Assembly (NCBI RefSeq): GCF_001513955.1
Contig: NZ_KQ948145.1
Span: forward strand, 400,212 to 464,211
DNA from: Streptomyces pseudovenezuelae
GTDB taxonomy: Bacteria > Actinomycetota > Actinomycetes > Streptomycetales > Streptomycetaceae
DNA length: 64,000 nucleotides
Reading direction: 5' to 3'
Shown piece by piece: positions 25,969 through 34,955 of this stretch (its first letter is position 1; every line of letters begins with the position of its first letter). A program made the position numbers and the translations under genes. The notes below the pieces were generated by a model. That model ran no database searches. It was not told the origin of the DNA and saw only the letters and a program-made list of their open reading frames with translations.

Positions 25969-26475
25969 ATGAGACAGGCCCGCGCGGACGAGTACGCCGA
26001 GTTCGCCGCTGCCCGGGCCGGTCATCTGTACCGGTCGGCGTGTCTGCTGACCGCGGGTGACACCCATCTCGCGGAGGACCTGGTGCAGGAGGCGCTCGGG
26101 CGGATCTACGTCCGCTGGAGCCGGATCTCCGGCATCGGCAACCCCGCGGCGTACGCGCAGACCGTCCTGGTCCGGGTGTTCCTGACCCATCAGCGCCGGC
26201 GCAGCAGCAAGGAGCGCGCGACCGACGTCCTTCCGGATGTGGCCGTCGCCGGTGTCGACACGCCCCTGCGGCTGACGCTGCTCGACGCCCTCGCACGGCT
26301 GCCCGCCAAGGACCGGGCCGTGGTGGTCCTGCGCTACTGGGAGGACCGCTCCATAGAGGAGACCGCCGGTGTCCTGAACGCCAGCGCGGCTGCCGTCCGC
26401 ACCCGCTGCACCCGGGCCCTCAAGCAGCTGCGCGGGCTCCTGGGCGAGGACATCGGCGCCTACGCCCGGCCCTGA
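25969..26475 (+). CDS. ECF RNA polymerase sigma factor, SigE family
   Basis: 168 residues, ATG 25969 with AGGGGGA upstream. Sigma region 2 at about 18-75 (LAEDLVQEALGRIYVRW) and region 4 at about 105-160 (LPAKDRAVVVLRYWEDRSIEETAGVL, AAVRTRCTRALKQLR). It directs transcription of a small regulon in response to an envelope or other stress. The next gene, a single-pass membrane protein, may be its anti-sigma factor. Confidence 0.9.
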   Translation: MRQARADEYAEFAAARAGHLYRSACLLTAGDTHLAEDLVQEALGRIYVRWSRISGIGNPAAYAQTVLVRVFLTHQRRRSSKERATDVLPDVAVAGVDTPLRLTLLDALARLPAKDRAVVVLRYWEDRSIEETAGVLNASAAAVRTRCTRALKQLRGLLGEDIGAYARP

Positions 26476-26526
26476 CCGTCCCCCGACTTCCCTTTCGACC
26501 GACCGACCCGGAACGGTGGCTGCCCC

Positions 26527-27771
26527 ATGCTCGCAGACCAGGACAAGGACCCCTTCGAGGAGCGGCTCGCCGCCGCCCTGCACGAGACGGGCGGCGGGTT
26601 CGACACCGACCGCACGGCCCTCGCCGCGCGCGGCGCGGTGCGGGGCCGGCGCAAGCGGTTCGTACGGCGGGCCGCCGTCGCCGGGGGCACCGCGAGCGTC
26701 GTGCTCGCCTGCGTGGGCGGGGCGCTGGTCCTGCGGCCGGGCGGTACGGCGACCGAGGCCGTGCCGTCGTCCCCGACGGCCTCCGCCGAGCCGAAGCCGA
26801 GCGCCACGGCCCCGCCCGCGACCGCGAAGCAGATGATCGGGACCCTCAAGAAGCTGTTGCCCAAGGGCGACTTCAGCGAGGAGCGCGGGCGGGGCACCGA
26901 GCCGACCGACGACCTGAAGGTGCCCGCGCCCTACGCCGGGCTCGTCTTCGACGACGGTCACGGCGCGGCGGCCGTCGAGGTCAGCGTGGGCCGGGTGCAG
27001 CCGGGCAGCACGGAGGCCCGGCAGGCGACCCAGTGCCCCGACCGGGTGTACACCCCGTACGACGCCTGCAGGACGAGTCGGCTCGCCGACAGCTCCGTGG
27101 TCACCGTGCTCCAGAGGTACGAGTACCCCGACCGCCGGGTGGACACCAAGCTGTGGACCGCCGAGCTGGTGACCCCGACGGGGCAGCACATCAGCGTCAG
27201 CGAGTGGAACGCGGCCGCCGAGAAGGACAAGCCGGTCACCCGGACCGATCCCCCGCTGGACCCGGCGCAGTTGACGCGGCTGGCGGCGGCGAAGGAGTGG
27301 CGCACCGTGGCCGACGCGCTCCCCGAGCCCCTGCCCGAGCCGGAGCTCCCGGGCTCCGCCCTGCACGCCCGCACCGACCTGCTGGCCCTGCTGCCGAAGG
27401 GGCTGAAGGTGACCGACAAGAGCAGCGACGACGGTGACTTCGCCTACGCCGTGGTCGATGACGGCAAGGGCAGGAGCCTGGTCCAGGTCAATGTGCAGCC
27501 CGACATGCTGGACGCGGCCGGCGACCTCTTCGGCTCGGGCTCCGAGACCCTGCCCGACGGCACCCGGGTCGCCGTGAAGCAGGGCCCCGGGGACCGGGGC
27601 CACCAGGTCATGTGGACCGTCGACACCATGCGCGCCGACGGCAGGCGCGTGGTGATCAGCGCCTTCAACGCCGGCACCCAGAACGAGCCCGCCACCCGTG
27701 AGGCCCCGGCGCTGACCATCGCCCAGATGCGGACGATGGCGCTCGACGCCCGGTGGTGGAGCGGCAGTTAG
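26527..27771 (+). CDS. Single-pass membrane protein, possible anti-sigma partner
   Basis: 414 residues, 51 bases after the sigma gene. A cytoplasmic N-terminus of about 55 residues (DPFEERLAAALHETGGGFDTD, then GRRKRFVRRAA) precedes one membrane helix (about 58-78) and a Ser/Ala/Pro linker. A large exported domain follows with two similar halves (LKKLLPKGDFS and LLALLPKGLKVTDK), which suggests an internal duplication. Cytosolic tail plus one helix plus exterior domain behind an ECF gene is the usual anti-sigma layout, but no zinc-binding HxxxCxxC motif is seen. Confidence 0.72.
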   Translation: MLADQDKDPFEERLAAALHETGGGFDTDRTALAARGAVRGRRKRFVRRAAVAGGTASVVLACVGGALVLRPGGTATEAVPSSPTASAEPKPSATAPPATAKQMIGTLKKLLPKGDFSEERGRGTEPTDDLKVPAPYAGLVFDDGHGAAAVEVSVGRVQPGSTEARQATQCPDRVYTPYDACRTSRLADSSVVTVLQRYEYPDRRVDTKLWTAELVTPTGQHISVSEWNAAAEKDKPVTRTDPPLDPAQLTRLAAAKEWRTVADALPEPLPEPELPGSALHARTDLLALLPKGLKVTDKSSDDGDFAYAVVDDGKGRSLVQVNVQPDMLDAAGDLFGSGSETLPDGTRVAVKQGPGDRGHQVMWTVDTMRADGRRVVISAFNAGTQNEPATREAPALTIAQMRTMALDARWWSGS

Positions 27772-29084
27772 AAGAACTCCGACCACGGCTGGTCCCAGAT
27801 CTGCTTGACGCACAGGACCAGGAACAGCAGGCCCGCGATGGCCAGCATGGCGTTGCTCAGGGGGCCGTTGCGCCACTGGCTGGGGGTGCGGGAGGTGTTC
27901 AGCAGCCACATCAGGGTGCCGGCCAGGAAGGGCAGGAAGGCCGCGCCGAGGACGCCGTAGATGATGACCAGGCGGAAGGGCTGGCCCTGGAAGAGCAGGA
28001 CCATCGGGGGGAAGGTCAGCCAGAGCAGATAGACGCGGAAGGGCCAGGAGCGCTCGCGCGAGCCGGAGGCGACCTCCTGGCCGGAGCCCGCCGCACCCCC
28101 GCGGTCGCGGTAGCGCGCCACGAAGTCCGCGAACATCAGGCTCACGCCGTGCCAGACGCCGATCAGCGAGGTGAAGGACGTGGCGAAGAAGCCGATGAGG
28201 AAGAACTTGGCGGTCGCCGAGCCGTACTCGTCCTCCAGGATGTCGCTCAGCTGGACGAGCCCCTTGTCGCCGCTCGCGATCGCCACGTTTGCGCTGTGCA
28301 GCAGTTCCGCGCCGACGAAGAGCATGGCGACGACGAAGATGCCGGTGGTGATGTAGGCGACCCGGTTGTCCAGGCGCATCACCTTCATCCAGCCGGTGTT
28401 CGTCCACCCCTTGGCGTTGACCCAGTAGCCGTAGGCCGCGAGCGTGATGGTGCCGCCGACGCCGCCGATCAGGCCGAGGGTGTTGAGGACGGAGTCCTTC
28501 TCGTCGGGCAGGACGGGCAGCAGGCCCGCGAAGGCGTCCGGCAGGTTCGGGGTGACCCTGATCGCCAGGTACACCGTCACCACGAACATGACGCCCACCA
28601 GGACCGTCATGACCTTCTCGAAGACCGCGTACTTGTTGAACCAGACGAAGACGAGGCCGACAAGGCCGCAGGCGATGGCCCACCATTCGAGGTCCATCAC
28701 GTCCGGGAACAGGGCCTGGAGCGGGAGCGCGCTGGACGACATCGCCGCCGCGCCGTACACGAATCCCCAGATGACCACGTAGACGGCGAAGAACCAGGTG
28801 GTCCAGCGGCCCAGGCTCGCCCAGCCGTCGAACAGGGTGCTGCCGGTGGACAGATGCCAGCGGCCCGCCGCCTCCGCGAGGGAGATCTTGACCAGACAGC
28901 CGATCACCGCGGCCCACAGCAGGGTGTAGCCGAAGTTGCTGCCCGCGATGAGCGTGGCGACCAGGTCTCCGGCGCCGACGCCGGTCGCGGCGACGACGAT
29001 CCCCGGGCCGATGTAGCGCCAACTGGACTTGCGGGGTACGGAGTTCGCCTCACCGGTCACTTTGTTGTCCGTGGTGTCCGCCAT
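27768..29084 (-). CDS. Nramp family divalent metal transporter
   Basis: 438 residues from ATG 29084 (a TTG 9 bases upstream is possible). About eleven membrane helices. Family signals are GPGIVVAATGVGAGDLVATLIAGS in helix 1, where the usual metal-site DPGN is replaced by VGAGD, and the helix-6 region GVGGTITLAAYGYWV. The changed metal-ligand residues resemble the Nramp-related subgroups that may carry other substrates (Mg or Al), so Mn import is not certain. The stop overlaps that of the preceding convergent gene as TTAG. Confidence 0.85.
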   Translation of the reverse strand: MADTTDNKVTGEANSVPRKSSWRYIGPGIVVAATGVGAGDLVATLIAGSNFGYTLLWAAVIGCLVKISLAEAAGRWHLSTGSTLFDGWASLGRWTTWFFAVYVVIWGFVYGAAAMSSSALPLQALFPDVMDLEWWAIACGLVGLVFVWFNKYAVFEKVMTVLVGVMFVVTVYLAIRVTPNLPDAFAGLLPVLPDEKDSVLNTLGLIGGVGGTITLAAYGYWVNAKGWTNTGWMKVMRLDNRVAYITTGIFVVAMLFVGAELLHSANVAIASGDKGLVQLSDILEDEYGSATAKFFLIGFFATSFTSLIGVWHGVSLMFADFVARYRDRGGAAGSGQEVASGSRERSWPFRVYLLWLTFPPMVLLFQGQPFRLVIIYGVLGAAFLPFLAGTLMWLLNTSRTPSQWRNGPLSNAMLAIAGLLFLVLCVKQIWDQPWSEFF

Positions 29085-29141
29085 GAAGGTCAAGAAACCC
29101 TAAAGATCGTGGTCCGGCAAGAGGGCGTGCGGTGAAGGAAG

Positions 29142-29522
29142 TCAGCAGGTGCCCAGTTCGAACCAGACCGTCTTGCCGCTCCCGTCGCAGGTCCCGTCCT
29201 GGTGCCAGCCCCAGCGCAGTGCGAGCGCCTCCACCAGGAACATCCCGCGGCCGCGCTCCGCGAACCCGGCGTCCAGGACCTGCGGGGTGAGGTGGCCGGA
29301 GTCGGCCACCTCGCAGCGCAGCACGCCGGGCGCGGCGGACAGGGTGAGCGTGAAGCGGCTCGCCGAGTGGAGCAGGGCGTTGGTGGCCAGTTCACTCACG
29401 AGGAGTTCGGCGGTGTCCACCAGGTCGCCCCGCCCGGCGAGCCCCCACCCCCGCAACTGCCTGCGCACCTCGGCCCGGGCCTCGCGCACGGCGGAGGGGC
29501 AGGGGTCGTACTCGACGCTCAA
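29142..29522 (-). CDS. RsbW-like ATP-binding protein (HATPase_c_2)
   Basis: 126 residues from TTG 29522, preceded by GGAGG 8 bases away; upstream in-frame ATGs lack support and add a non-family Arg-rich tail. An N-box (AELLVSELATNALLHS), a G1 box (EVADSGHLTPQ) and a G2-like GRGMFLVEALALRWG mark an anti-sigma/serine kinase ATPase domain. Likely regulates a SigB/SigF-type sigma factor or anti-anti-sigma factor. Lies 94 bases downstream of the MEDS-domain protein on the same strand. Confidence 0.87.
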   Translation of the reverse strand: MSVEYDPCPSAVREARAEVRRQLRGWGLAGRGDLVDTAELLVSELATNALLHSASRFTLTLSAAPGVLRCEVADSGHLTPQVLDAGFAERGRGMFLVEALALRWGWHQDGTCDGSGKTVWFELGTC

Positions 29523-29616
29523 GTGACCTGCCTCCAGTCGGTGCCGGCGAGGGGCGACACATCGGGGACGGGGGCCGAGGCCCCTGCGCGGTTCCATACC
29601 TGCTCCACCCGTCCGG

Positions 29617-30507
29617 TCACGCGTACCGCAGTCGTACGGTCGCCCCGTCCCGGTCGTCGCGCACGTCGACGTACGCGCACACCTGGCGGGCGTACCAGAG
29701 GCCCTGTCCGGGCTCCAGGTCGGTGGCGTCCGGCGGGACGAACCCCGCCAGCGGATCACCCACCCGGCGCTGCGAGCGCAGTTCGCAGACGCAGTGCGTG
29801 TCCCGTCCCCACAGCAGCGCGGTACCGGACCGCTGCCCCACGGCCTGCGCCGCCTCGGCCACGGCCGTCGCGAACAGCTCCGCGTCGGCGGCCGCGAGAC
29901 CGCGGGCCCGCGCTCTGCGTCCCACGGCGTCGGCGGACAGGTCGGTGAGGAGCTCCGCGTCCGGCGGGGGCGGCGCGAGGGGTACGGCGTCCAGCTCGGC
30001 GGCGAGGCGTACGGGGTCCTCGTACACGCCGGTGCCGGGGTGGGCCCTGCGGACCGCGTCGATGATCGCGGGCCCCGCGGTGCGGAGGTCGTAGGCGCAC
30101 AGGGCGGTGGCGGCGAGCGGCGCGAACAGGAGGTTGGCGAGGGCCTCGTAGCGGATCCACTCCGTGGTCTCGCGGGGGGAGCTGCCGGCCCTGCCGTTCC
30201 AGACGGGCTCCATGAGGAGGTGGATACGGCCGCCGGGTCCGGCGTGCGCGGCGAGGTAACCGGCGCCCTGCGCGACCGCGTTCGCGGCGGAGCCGGTGTA
30301 CCACTCGGTGTGGTCGATGAGGGTGACGCGCTCGGCGTCCGTGCCGAGGGTGTCCCGCAGCAGGGCGAGGTTGCGCGGGGAGGCGATGGCCACGGGCCGG
30401 GGTTCCTCGGGGACGTCGAGCGCTTCGGCGAGGAAGGGAACGGCGGCGGTGAGGAATGCGCCGTCGGTGCCGTAGCTGGCCATGCGGTGGTCGAAGGCGG
30501 CGGTCAT
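29617..30507 (-). CDS. MEDS-domain anti-sigma regulator (RsbA family)
   Basis: 296 residues from ATG 30507 with GAAGGA upstream. The MEDS sensory domain (about 15-165; [50 protein letters not shown]) is followed by a degenerate HATPase (about 175-295; [28 protein letters not shown]). Proteins of this layout are annotated as anti-sigma factor RsbA-family regulators. With the RsbW-like gene downstream it makes a probable signalling pair. Confidence 0.85.
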   Translation of the reverse strand: MTAAFDHRMASYGTDGAFLTAAVPFLAEALDVPEEPRPVAIASPRNLALLRDTLGTDAERVTLIDHTEWYTGSAANAVAQGAGYLAAHAGPGGRIHLLMEPVWNGRAGSSPRETTEWIRYEALANLLFAPLAATALCAYDLRTAGPAIIDAVRRAHPGTGVYEDPVRLAAELDAVPLAPPPPDAELLTDLSADAVGRRARARGLAAADAELFATAVAEAAQAVGQRSGTALLWGRDTHCVCELRSQRRVGDPLAGFVPPDATDLEPGQGLWYARQVCAYVDVRDDRDGATVRLRYA

Positions 30508-30946
30508 GGCAGGTCCTTCGGTGAGTGGATGTCCGGGCGGCCGCGCGCGGGCAGTTCGCGGCCTGTCCACCGCGCCGGGCGACGAAACCGGTCGTCTCGA
30601 CCGGCGGGTGCCCCATGATCAGCCAGTCCTCCGGGGGTGGTCGGAGACCCCACTGTGGTCCCGGCCCTTACATATATGCACGTGCCGCTCACACCAGCGG
30701 GTGCACTTCCCCGGGGACCACGCCGGGCCACCTGGATCCGCGTACACTGCGCCGGCCTCGCGCCCTCAACCACGCACAGCCGACGCACAGTTCACGCCAT
30801 CCGCGCCTCTGTTCGCCCTTGACCTGCTCATGCCATACGCGCACGATGAGCGGCACACCCGCACCGGCAGCACGTCGCTGAACAACCCCCGCTCCACTCC
30901 CCCACTTCCGGAGATCCCGGAAACCCCGGAGAACACAGGAGACTTC
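30508..30946. other. Intergenic region upstream of the carboxypeptidase
   Basis: About 440 bases holding the divergent promoters of the MEDS regulator and the carboxypeptidase. There is an AT-rich spot (TTACATATATG at about 30668-30678) but no convincing spaced -35/-10 pair or inverted repeat. I see no gene here. Confidence 0.4.
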
Positions 30947-32281
30947 ATGCGACTTCGCATACGCGGTTCCGGCGCCCGCGGCGGCACCCGCTACGCCGCC
31001 CTCGCCGCCGTTCTGGCCCTCGCCCTCGCGGCCCCGCTCTCCGCCAACGCCGACAGCGCCCCGAAGGCGGCACCGGGCGCCGAGGACGTCCGCCAGTACG
31101 AGATCCACCAGCACTCGACACCCGTGACCCGTACGGCGATCCAGCGCACGGGCGTGACGGTGGACGAGGCCGACGAGGAGACCGTCGTGGTCTCCGGACG
31201 CGCCGACCAGATCAGAAAGCTGCGTCAACTCGGCTACGAGGTCACCGCGGTGGGGGCGGCTCCGAACCGTGCCGCGGCGGACGAGGCCCGGCTCTACGAC
31301 TTCCCCTCGGCCGACTCGCGCTACCACAACTACGCCGAGATGAACGCCGAGATCGACCAGCGTCTCGCCGCCTACCCGAACATCATGAGCAAGCGGGTCA
31401 TCGGCACGTCGTACCAGGGCCGGGACATCGTCGCCATCAAGATCAGCGACAACGTGGCGACCGACGAGGCCGAGCCCGAGGTGCTGTTCACCCATCACCA
31501 GCACGCCCGCGAGCACCTCACGGTGGAGATGGCCCTGTACCTGCTGCGCGAACTCGGCGCGGGCTACGGCAGCGACTCCCGGATCACCAACATGGTGAAC
31601 AGCCGGGAGATCTGGATCATCCCCGACCTCAACCCGGACGGCGGCGAGTACGACATCGCCAGCGGCTCCTACCGCTCATGGCGCAAGAACCGGCAGCCCA
31701 ACTCCGGCTCGTCGGCGGTCGGTACGGACCTCAACCGCAACTGGGCCTACCGCTGGGGCTGCTGCGGCGGTTCGTCCGGGTCGACGTCCTCCGAGACCTA
31801 CCGGGGACCGTCCGCCGAGTCGGCGCCCGAGGTCAAGGTGGTCGCCAACTTCGTGCGCAGCCGGGTCGTCGGCGGCGTCCAGCAGATCAAGACGAACATC
31901 GACTTCCACACGTACAGCGAACTGGTGCTGTGGCCCTACGGGTACACGTACTCCGACACGGCGACCGGCATGACGGCGGACGACAACGCCGTGTTCAAGG
32001 CGGTCGGGCAGAAGATGGCCGCGAGCAACGGGTACACGCCGGAGCAGGCGAGCGACCTGTACATCACCGACGGGTCGATCGACGACTATCTCTGGGGGAC
32101 GCACAAGATCTTCTCGTACACCTTCGAGATGTACCCCTCCTCCAGCTCCGGAGGCGGCTTCTACCCGCCTGACGAGGTCATCGAGCGGGAGACCTCGCGC
32201 AACCGGGACGCGGTGCTGCAACTGCTGGAGAACTCGGACTGCATGTACCGGTCCATCGGGAAGCAGGCGCAGTACTGCTAG
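30947..32281 (+). CDS. Secreted zinc carboxypeptidase, M14 family
   Basis: 444 residues from ATG 30947, with AGGAG 6 bases upstream. Signal peptide (1-36), pro-domain (about 45-120), then M14 catalytic domain. Zinc ligands are H186 and E189 in HAREH and H321 in DFHTYSE; the general-base Glu is E394 in YTFEMYP, and R/N substrate residues are in DLNRNW. It resembles the secreted T-type metallocarboxypeptidases of Streptomyces, which remove C-terminal residues after activation by pro-domain removal. Confidence 0.94.
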   Translation: MRLRIRGSGARGGTRYAALAAVLALALAAPLSANADSAPKAAPGAEDVRQYEIHQHSTPVTRTAIQRTGVTVDEADEETVVVSGRADQIRKLRQLGYEVTAVGAAPNRAAADEARLYDFPSADSRYHNYAEMNAEIDQRLAAYPNIMSKRVIGTSYQGRDIVAIKISDNVATDEAEPEVLFTHHQHAREHLTVEMALYLLRELGAGYGSDSRITNMVNSREIWIIPDLNPDGGEYDIASGSYRSWRKNRQPNSGSSAVGTDLNRNWAYRWGCCGGSSGSTSSETYRGPSAESAPEVKVVANFVRSRVVGGVQQIKTNIDFHTYSELVLWPYGYTYSDTATGMTADDNAVFKAVGQKMAASNGYTPEQASDLYITDGSIDDYLWGTHKIFSYTFEMYPSSSSGGGFYPPDEVIERETSRNRDAVLQLLENSDCMYRSIGKQAQYC

Positions 32282-32299
32282 GAGTTGCGGCCGGCTCGC

Positions 32300-32857
32300 C
32301 TAGTCGGACTCCGCCGGCTCCGCTTCTTCGGCCTGCGGGGCCTCGTCCTCGAAGTACTCGTCCATGACCGCGTCGAGCTGTTCGTCCCACTCGGCGAAGC
32401 TCGCCCTCGACGTGGCCTCGATCTCGATCGGGTACCAGCGGCGGTCGGGCGTGTGCACCGTGACGGTGAACCGCTTGCCGAAGCGCGGGGACTCCGTCTC
32501 GACGGCGCCGATCTCGTCCCAGCGGAACTCGCAGGCCTGGTCGTCGAGGGAGAGACGTACGCCCCGGTGATCGGCGACGATCCTCGCGCGCCGGTCGGCG
32601 GCCTCGAAGACGGGACCGTCGGGGGTTTCCTCCCCGGCGGTCTCCTCGGCCTTCCCGGCAGTTCCCTCGGCCTCCCCGGCCTTCCCGGCGGCCTCCGCCG
32701 TGTCCGTGGGCTCGTCGGTGCCGGTGGCCCCGACGGCGTCCGCCGGTTCGGCGTCCGCCGTCTCGCCGGACACGGGTGAGGTGAGCCCGGGGACGAAAGC
32801 CGGGTCGAATCCGGCACCTTCCAGGGGCTGGCTGCTCGAACCTATGCGCTGCTCCAC
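32300..32857 (-). CDS. Acidic protein with PH-like domain
   Basis: 185 residues from GTG 32857 (the frame is open 36 bases further up). Residues 20-95 are a low-complexity Ala/Glu/Thr/Pro tail. The domain at about 97-165 (RIVADHRGVRLSLDDQACEF, WDEIGAVETES, DRRWYPIEIEATSRASFAEW) mirrors the C-terminal domain of the protein at 25418-25852. Cytoplasmic, unknown role. Converges on the carboxypeptidase with 18 bases between stops. Confidence 0.7.
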   Translation of the reverse strand: MEQRIGSSSQPLEGAGFDPAFVPGLTSPVSGETADAEPADAVGATGTDEPTDTAEAAGKAGEAEGTAGKAEETAGEETPDGPVFEAADRRARIVADHRGVRLSLDDQACEFRWDEIGAVETESPRFGKRFTVTVHTPDRRWYPIEIEATSRASFAEWDEQLDAVMDEYFEDEAPQAEEAEPAESD

Positions 32858-32963
32858 AGCGGGCAGTATGGTCGACGATCCTGTGCCCGGCACAGTCGGC
32901 CCCTACATCGTTACCGGACGCCTACATGGGGCTACCGCACCACCACGGACACACTCGGGCCGG

Positions 32964-34436
32964 CTACACGAAAAGGCTCAGCACCGCGGCCACCACGAAG
33001 CCCGCCACCGACAGCACCGACTCCAGCACGGTCCACGTCTTCAGGGTGTCCCGCTCGCTGATGCCGAAGTACTTGGCCACCATCCAGAAGCCTCCGTCGT
33101 TGACGTGGGAGGCGAAGATCGAGCCGGCCGAGATGGCCATGATGACGAGGGCGACGAAGGCCTGGGAGTGGTGGCCCTCGGAGAGCAGGGGCGCCACGAT
33201 GCCCGCCGTGGTGACGATGGCGACGGTCGCCGAGCCCTGGGCCACCCGCAGGACCACGGAGATCAGGTACGACAGCACGAGCACCGGCAGACCGACGTCG
33301 TTGAAGGTGTCCGAGAGCGCCTGGGCGACGCCGCTGGCCTTGAGGACCGCGCCGAAGACACCGCCCGCGCCGACGACCAGCAGGATGTTGCCGACGGGCT
33401 TGAGGGACGCGGTCGACACCGTCTCCAGGGACTTGCGGGACCAGCCGCGGCGGATGCCGAGCAGGTAGTACGCGAGGACCAGGGCGATCGTCAGCGCCAC
33501 GAAGGGGCTGCCGAAGAACTCGATCACCGAGCGGCCCGTGGAGGGGTCGAACGCGATCGAGGAGAACGTGGCGGCGAGGATCAGGACCAGGGGCGTACCG
33601 ATGATGCCGAGGACCGTGCCGAGGGGGACGGGGTCCTCACGCGGTACGACACCCTGCGCCCGCTGTTCCTCGATCACCGCCTGCCTCGCCTCCGCGGCCG
33701 CCTCCACCATGTCCTGCGGCACGGCGACGAAGATGCGTCGGCCGACCCACGCGGACCAGACCCACGCGGCCAACACCGCCGGGATGCCGCAGACGACGCC
33801 CATCAGGATGACCCAGCCGAGGTCCACGTGGAGCAGTCCGGCGGCCGCGACCGGGCCGGGGTGCGGGGGCAGGAAGGCGTGGGTCATCGACAGGCCCGCC
33901 AGCAGCGGCAGACAGTAGAGCAGGATCGACTTGCCGCTGCGCTTGGCCGCCGCGTACACGATGGGCGCGAGCACGAAGATGCCGACGTCGAAGAAGACCG
34001 GGATGCCGAAGATCAGGCCGGTGAGGCCCATGGCGAGGGGCGCCCGCTTCTCCCCGAAGAGATTCAGCAGCCGGGAGGCCAACACCTCGGCCCCGCCGCT
34101 GACTTCGAGGATCGCCCCGAGCATGGTGCCGAGGCCGATGATGATCGCGACATGGCCGAGGATGCCGCCCATCCCGGACTCGATGGTGGACACCGCGTCC
34201 GAGCGCTGGACCGTGCCGAAGAGTTCGGTGACCGAGAGACCGGCGAGCAGGCCGACGGCTATGGAGACGCCGAGCAGGGCGACGAAGGGCTGGAGCCTCG
34301 CCTTGATGATCAGGAAGAGCAGCAGGGCGATGCCGAGCGCGGCGACGGTGAGCAGACCTGCGGTGCCGTCGACGAGGAGGAGCAGACCACCGGTGTGCGG
34401 GGGTGTCTCGGTGGTCGCGGCGAGCGGTAGGGACAT
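32964..34436 (-). CDS. GntP family permease
   Basis: 490 residues, 12-14 membrane helices. GntP features include GLTGLIFGIPVFFDVGIFVLAP, MTHAFLPPHPGPVAAA and GSATVAIVTTAGIVAP. The family imports gluconate and relatives, and also D-serine (DsdX). Fourth gene of the ridA-iclR-kinase set on the minus strand, separated by about 110 bases. Given its neighbours the substrate is probably a sugar-acid or amino-acid-like anion such as D-glucosaminate or a D-amino acid. Confidence 0.92.
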   Translation of the reverse strand: MSLPLAATTETPPHTGGLLLLVDGTAGLLTVAALGIALLLFLIIKARLQPFVALLGVSIAVGLLAGLSVTELFGTVQRSDAVSTIESGMGGILGHVAIIIGLGTMLGAILEVSGGAEVLASRLLNLFGEKRAPLAMGLTGLIFGIPVFFDVGIFVLAPIVYAAAKRSGKSILLYCLPLLAGLSMTHAFLPPHPGPVAAAGLLHVDLGWVILMGVVCGIPAVLAAWVWSAWVGRRIFVAVPQDMVEAAAEARQAVIEEQRAQGVVPREDPVPLGTVLGIIGTPLVLILAATFSSIAFDPSTGRSVIEFFGSPFVALTIALVLAYYLLGIRRGWSRKSLETVSTASLKPVGNILLVVGAGGVFGAVLKASGVAQALSDTFNDVGLPVLVLSYLISVVLRVAQGSATVAIVTTAGIVAPLLSEGHHSQAFVALVIMAISAGSIFASHVNDGGFWMVAKYFGISERDTLKTWTVLESVLSVAGFVVAAVLSLFV

Positions 34437-34544
34437 GAAGGAGGTCCTCTGCGTAAGTACATGGAGCTTTCGGGCAGGGGGGATCGCGGCACGGCGTCCC
34501 GGGGGATGCCGTGCCGTGCAGGACGTGCGGGAGTCGCGAGAGCG

Positions 34545-34955
34545 TCAGCCGAGAACGGCGAGCGCGTCGATCTCGATGAGGAGCCCGGCGGGAAGGCCGA
34601 CGTAGACGGTGGTCCGGGCGGCGGGCGGGGCGGTGAGGCCCTGCTCCTCGAAGTAGGTGTTGTAGAGCGCGTTCATCTCGGCGAAGTGGTCCACGTCCGT
34701 CAGATAGACGCGGATCATCATCACGTCGTCCCAGGAGGCGCCGCCCTCCTCCAGGATCGCCTTGACGTTGGCGAGGGTCTGGAGGGTCTGCTCGCGCAGG
34801 GTGGGACCGGCGGGCGTGGGCGGCTTGCCCTCCTCGGCCGGCAGGAAGCCGACCTGCCCGGCGACCTGGAGGATGTTGCCCTTCCTGACCCCGTGGGAGA
34901 ACTTCGCGGGCGGGGTGGTGTGGGTCCCGGGGGTGAGCGCGATCTTGTCCGTCAT
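34545..34955 (-). CDS. RidA family imine/enamine deaminase
   Basis: 136 residues from ATG 34955, which overlaps the IclR stop (ATGA). RidA/YjgF fold with GNILQVAGQVGF, LREQTLQTLANVKAILEEGG, DVMMIRVYLTD and ARTTVYVGLPAGLLIEIDALA. RidA hydrolyses the reactive enamine/imine released by PLP dehydratases, which fits the PLP deaminase encoded divergently in the same cluster. The conserved catalytic Arg is present in the ARTTV motif. Confidence 0.92.
   Translation of the reverse strand: MTDKIALTPGTHTTPPAKFSHGVRKGNILQVAGQVGFLPAEEGKPPTPAGPTLREQTLQTLANVKAILEEGGASWDDVMMIRVYLTDVDHFAEMNALYNTYFEEQGLTAPPAARTTVYVGLPAGLLIEIDALAVLG

Noticed and set aside
25915..29022. Very long minus-strand frame antisense to the sigma factor and its partner
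   Set aside because: Starts inside the Nramp gene in another frame and runs over two real plus-strand genes; no domain.
30600..30946. Extension of the carboxypeptidase start to upstream ATGs
   Set aside because: The upstream frame encodes no signal peptide; ATG 30947 has AGGAG and begins a proper signal sequence.
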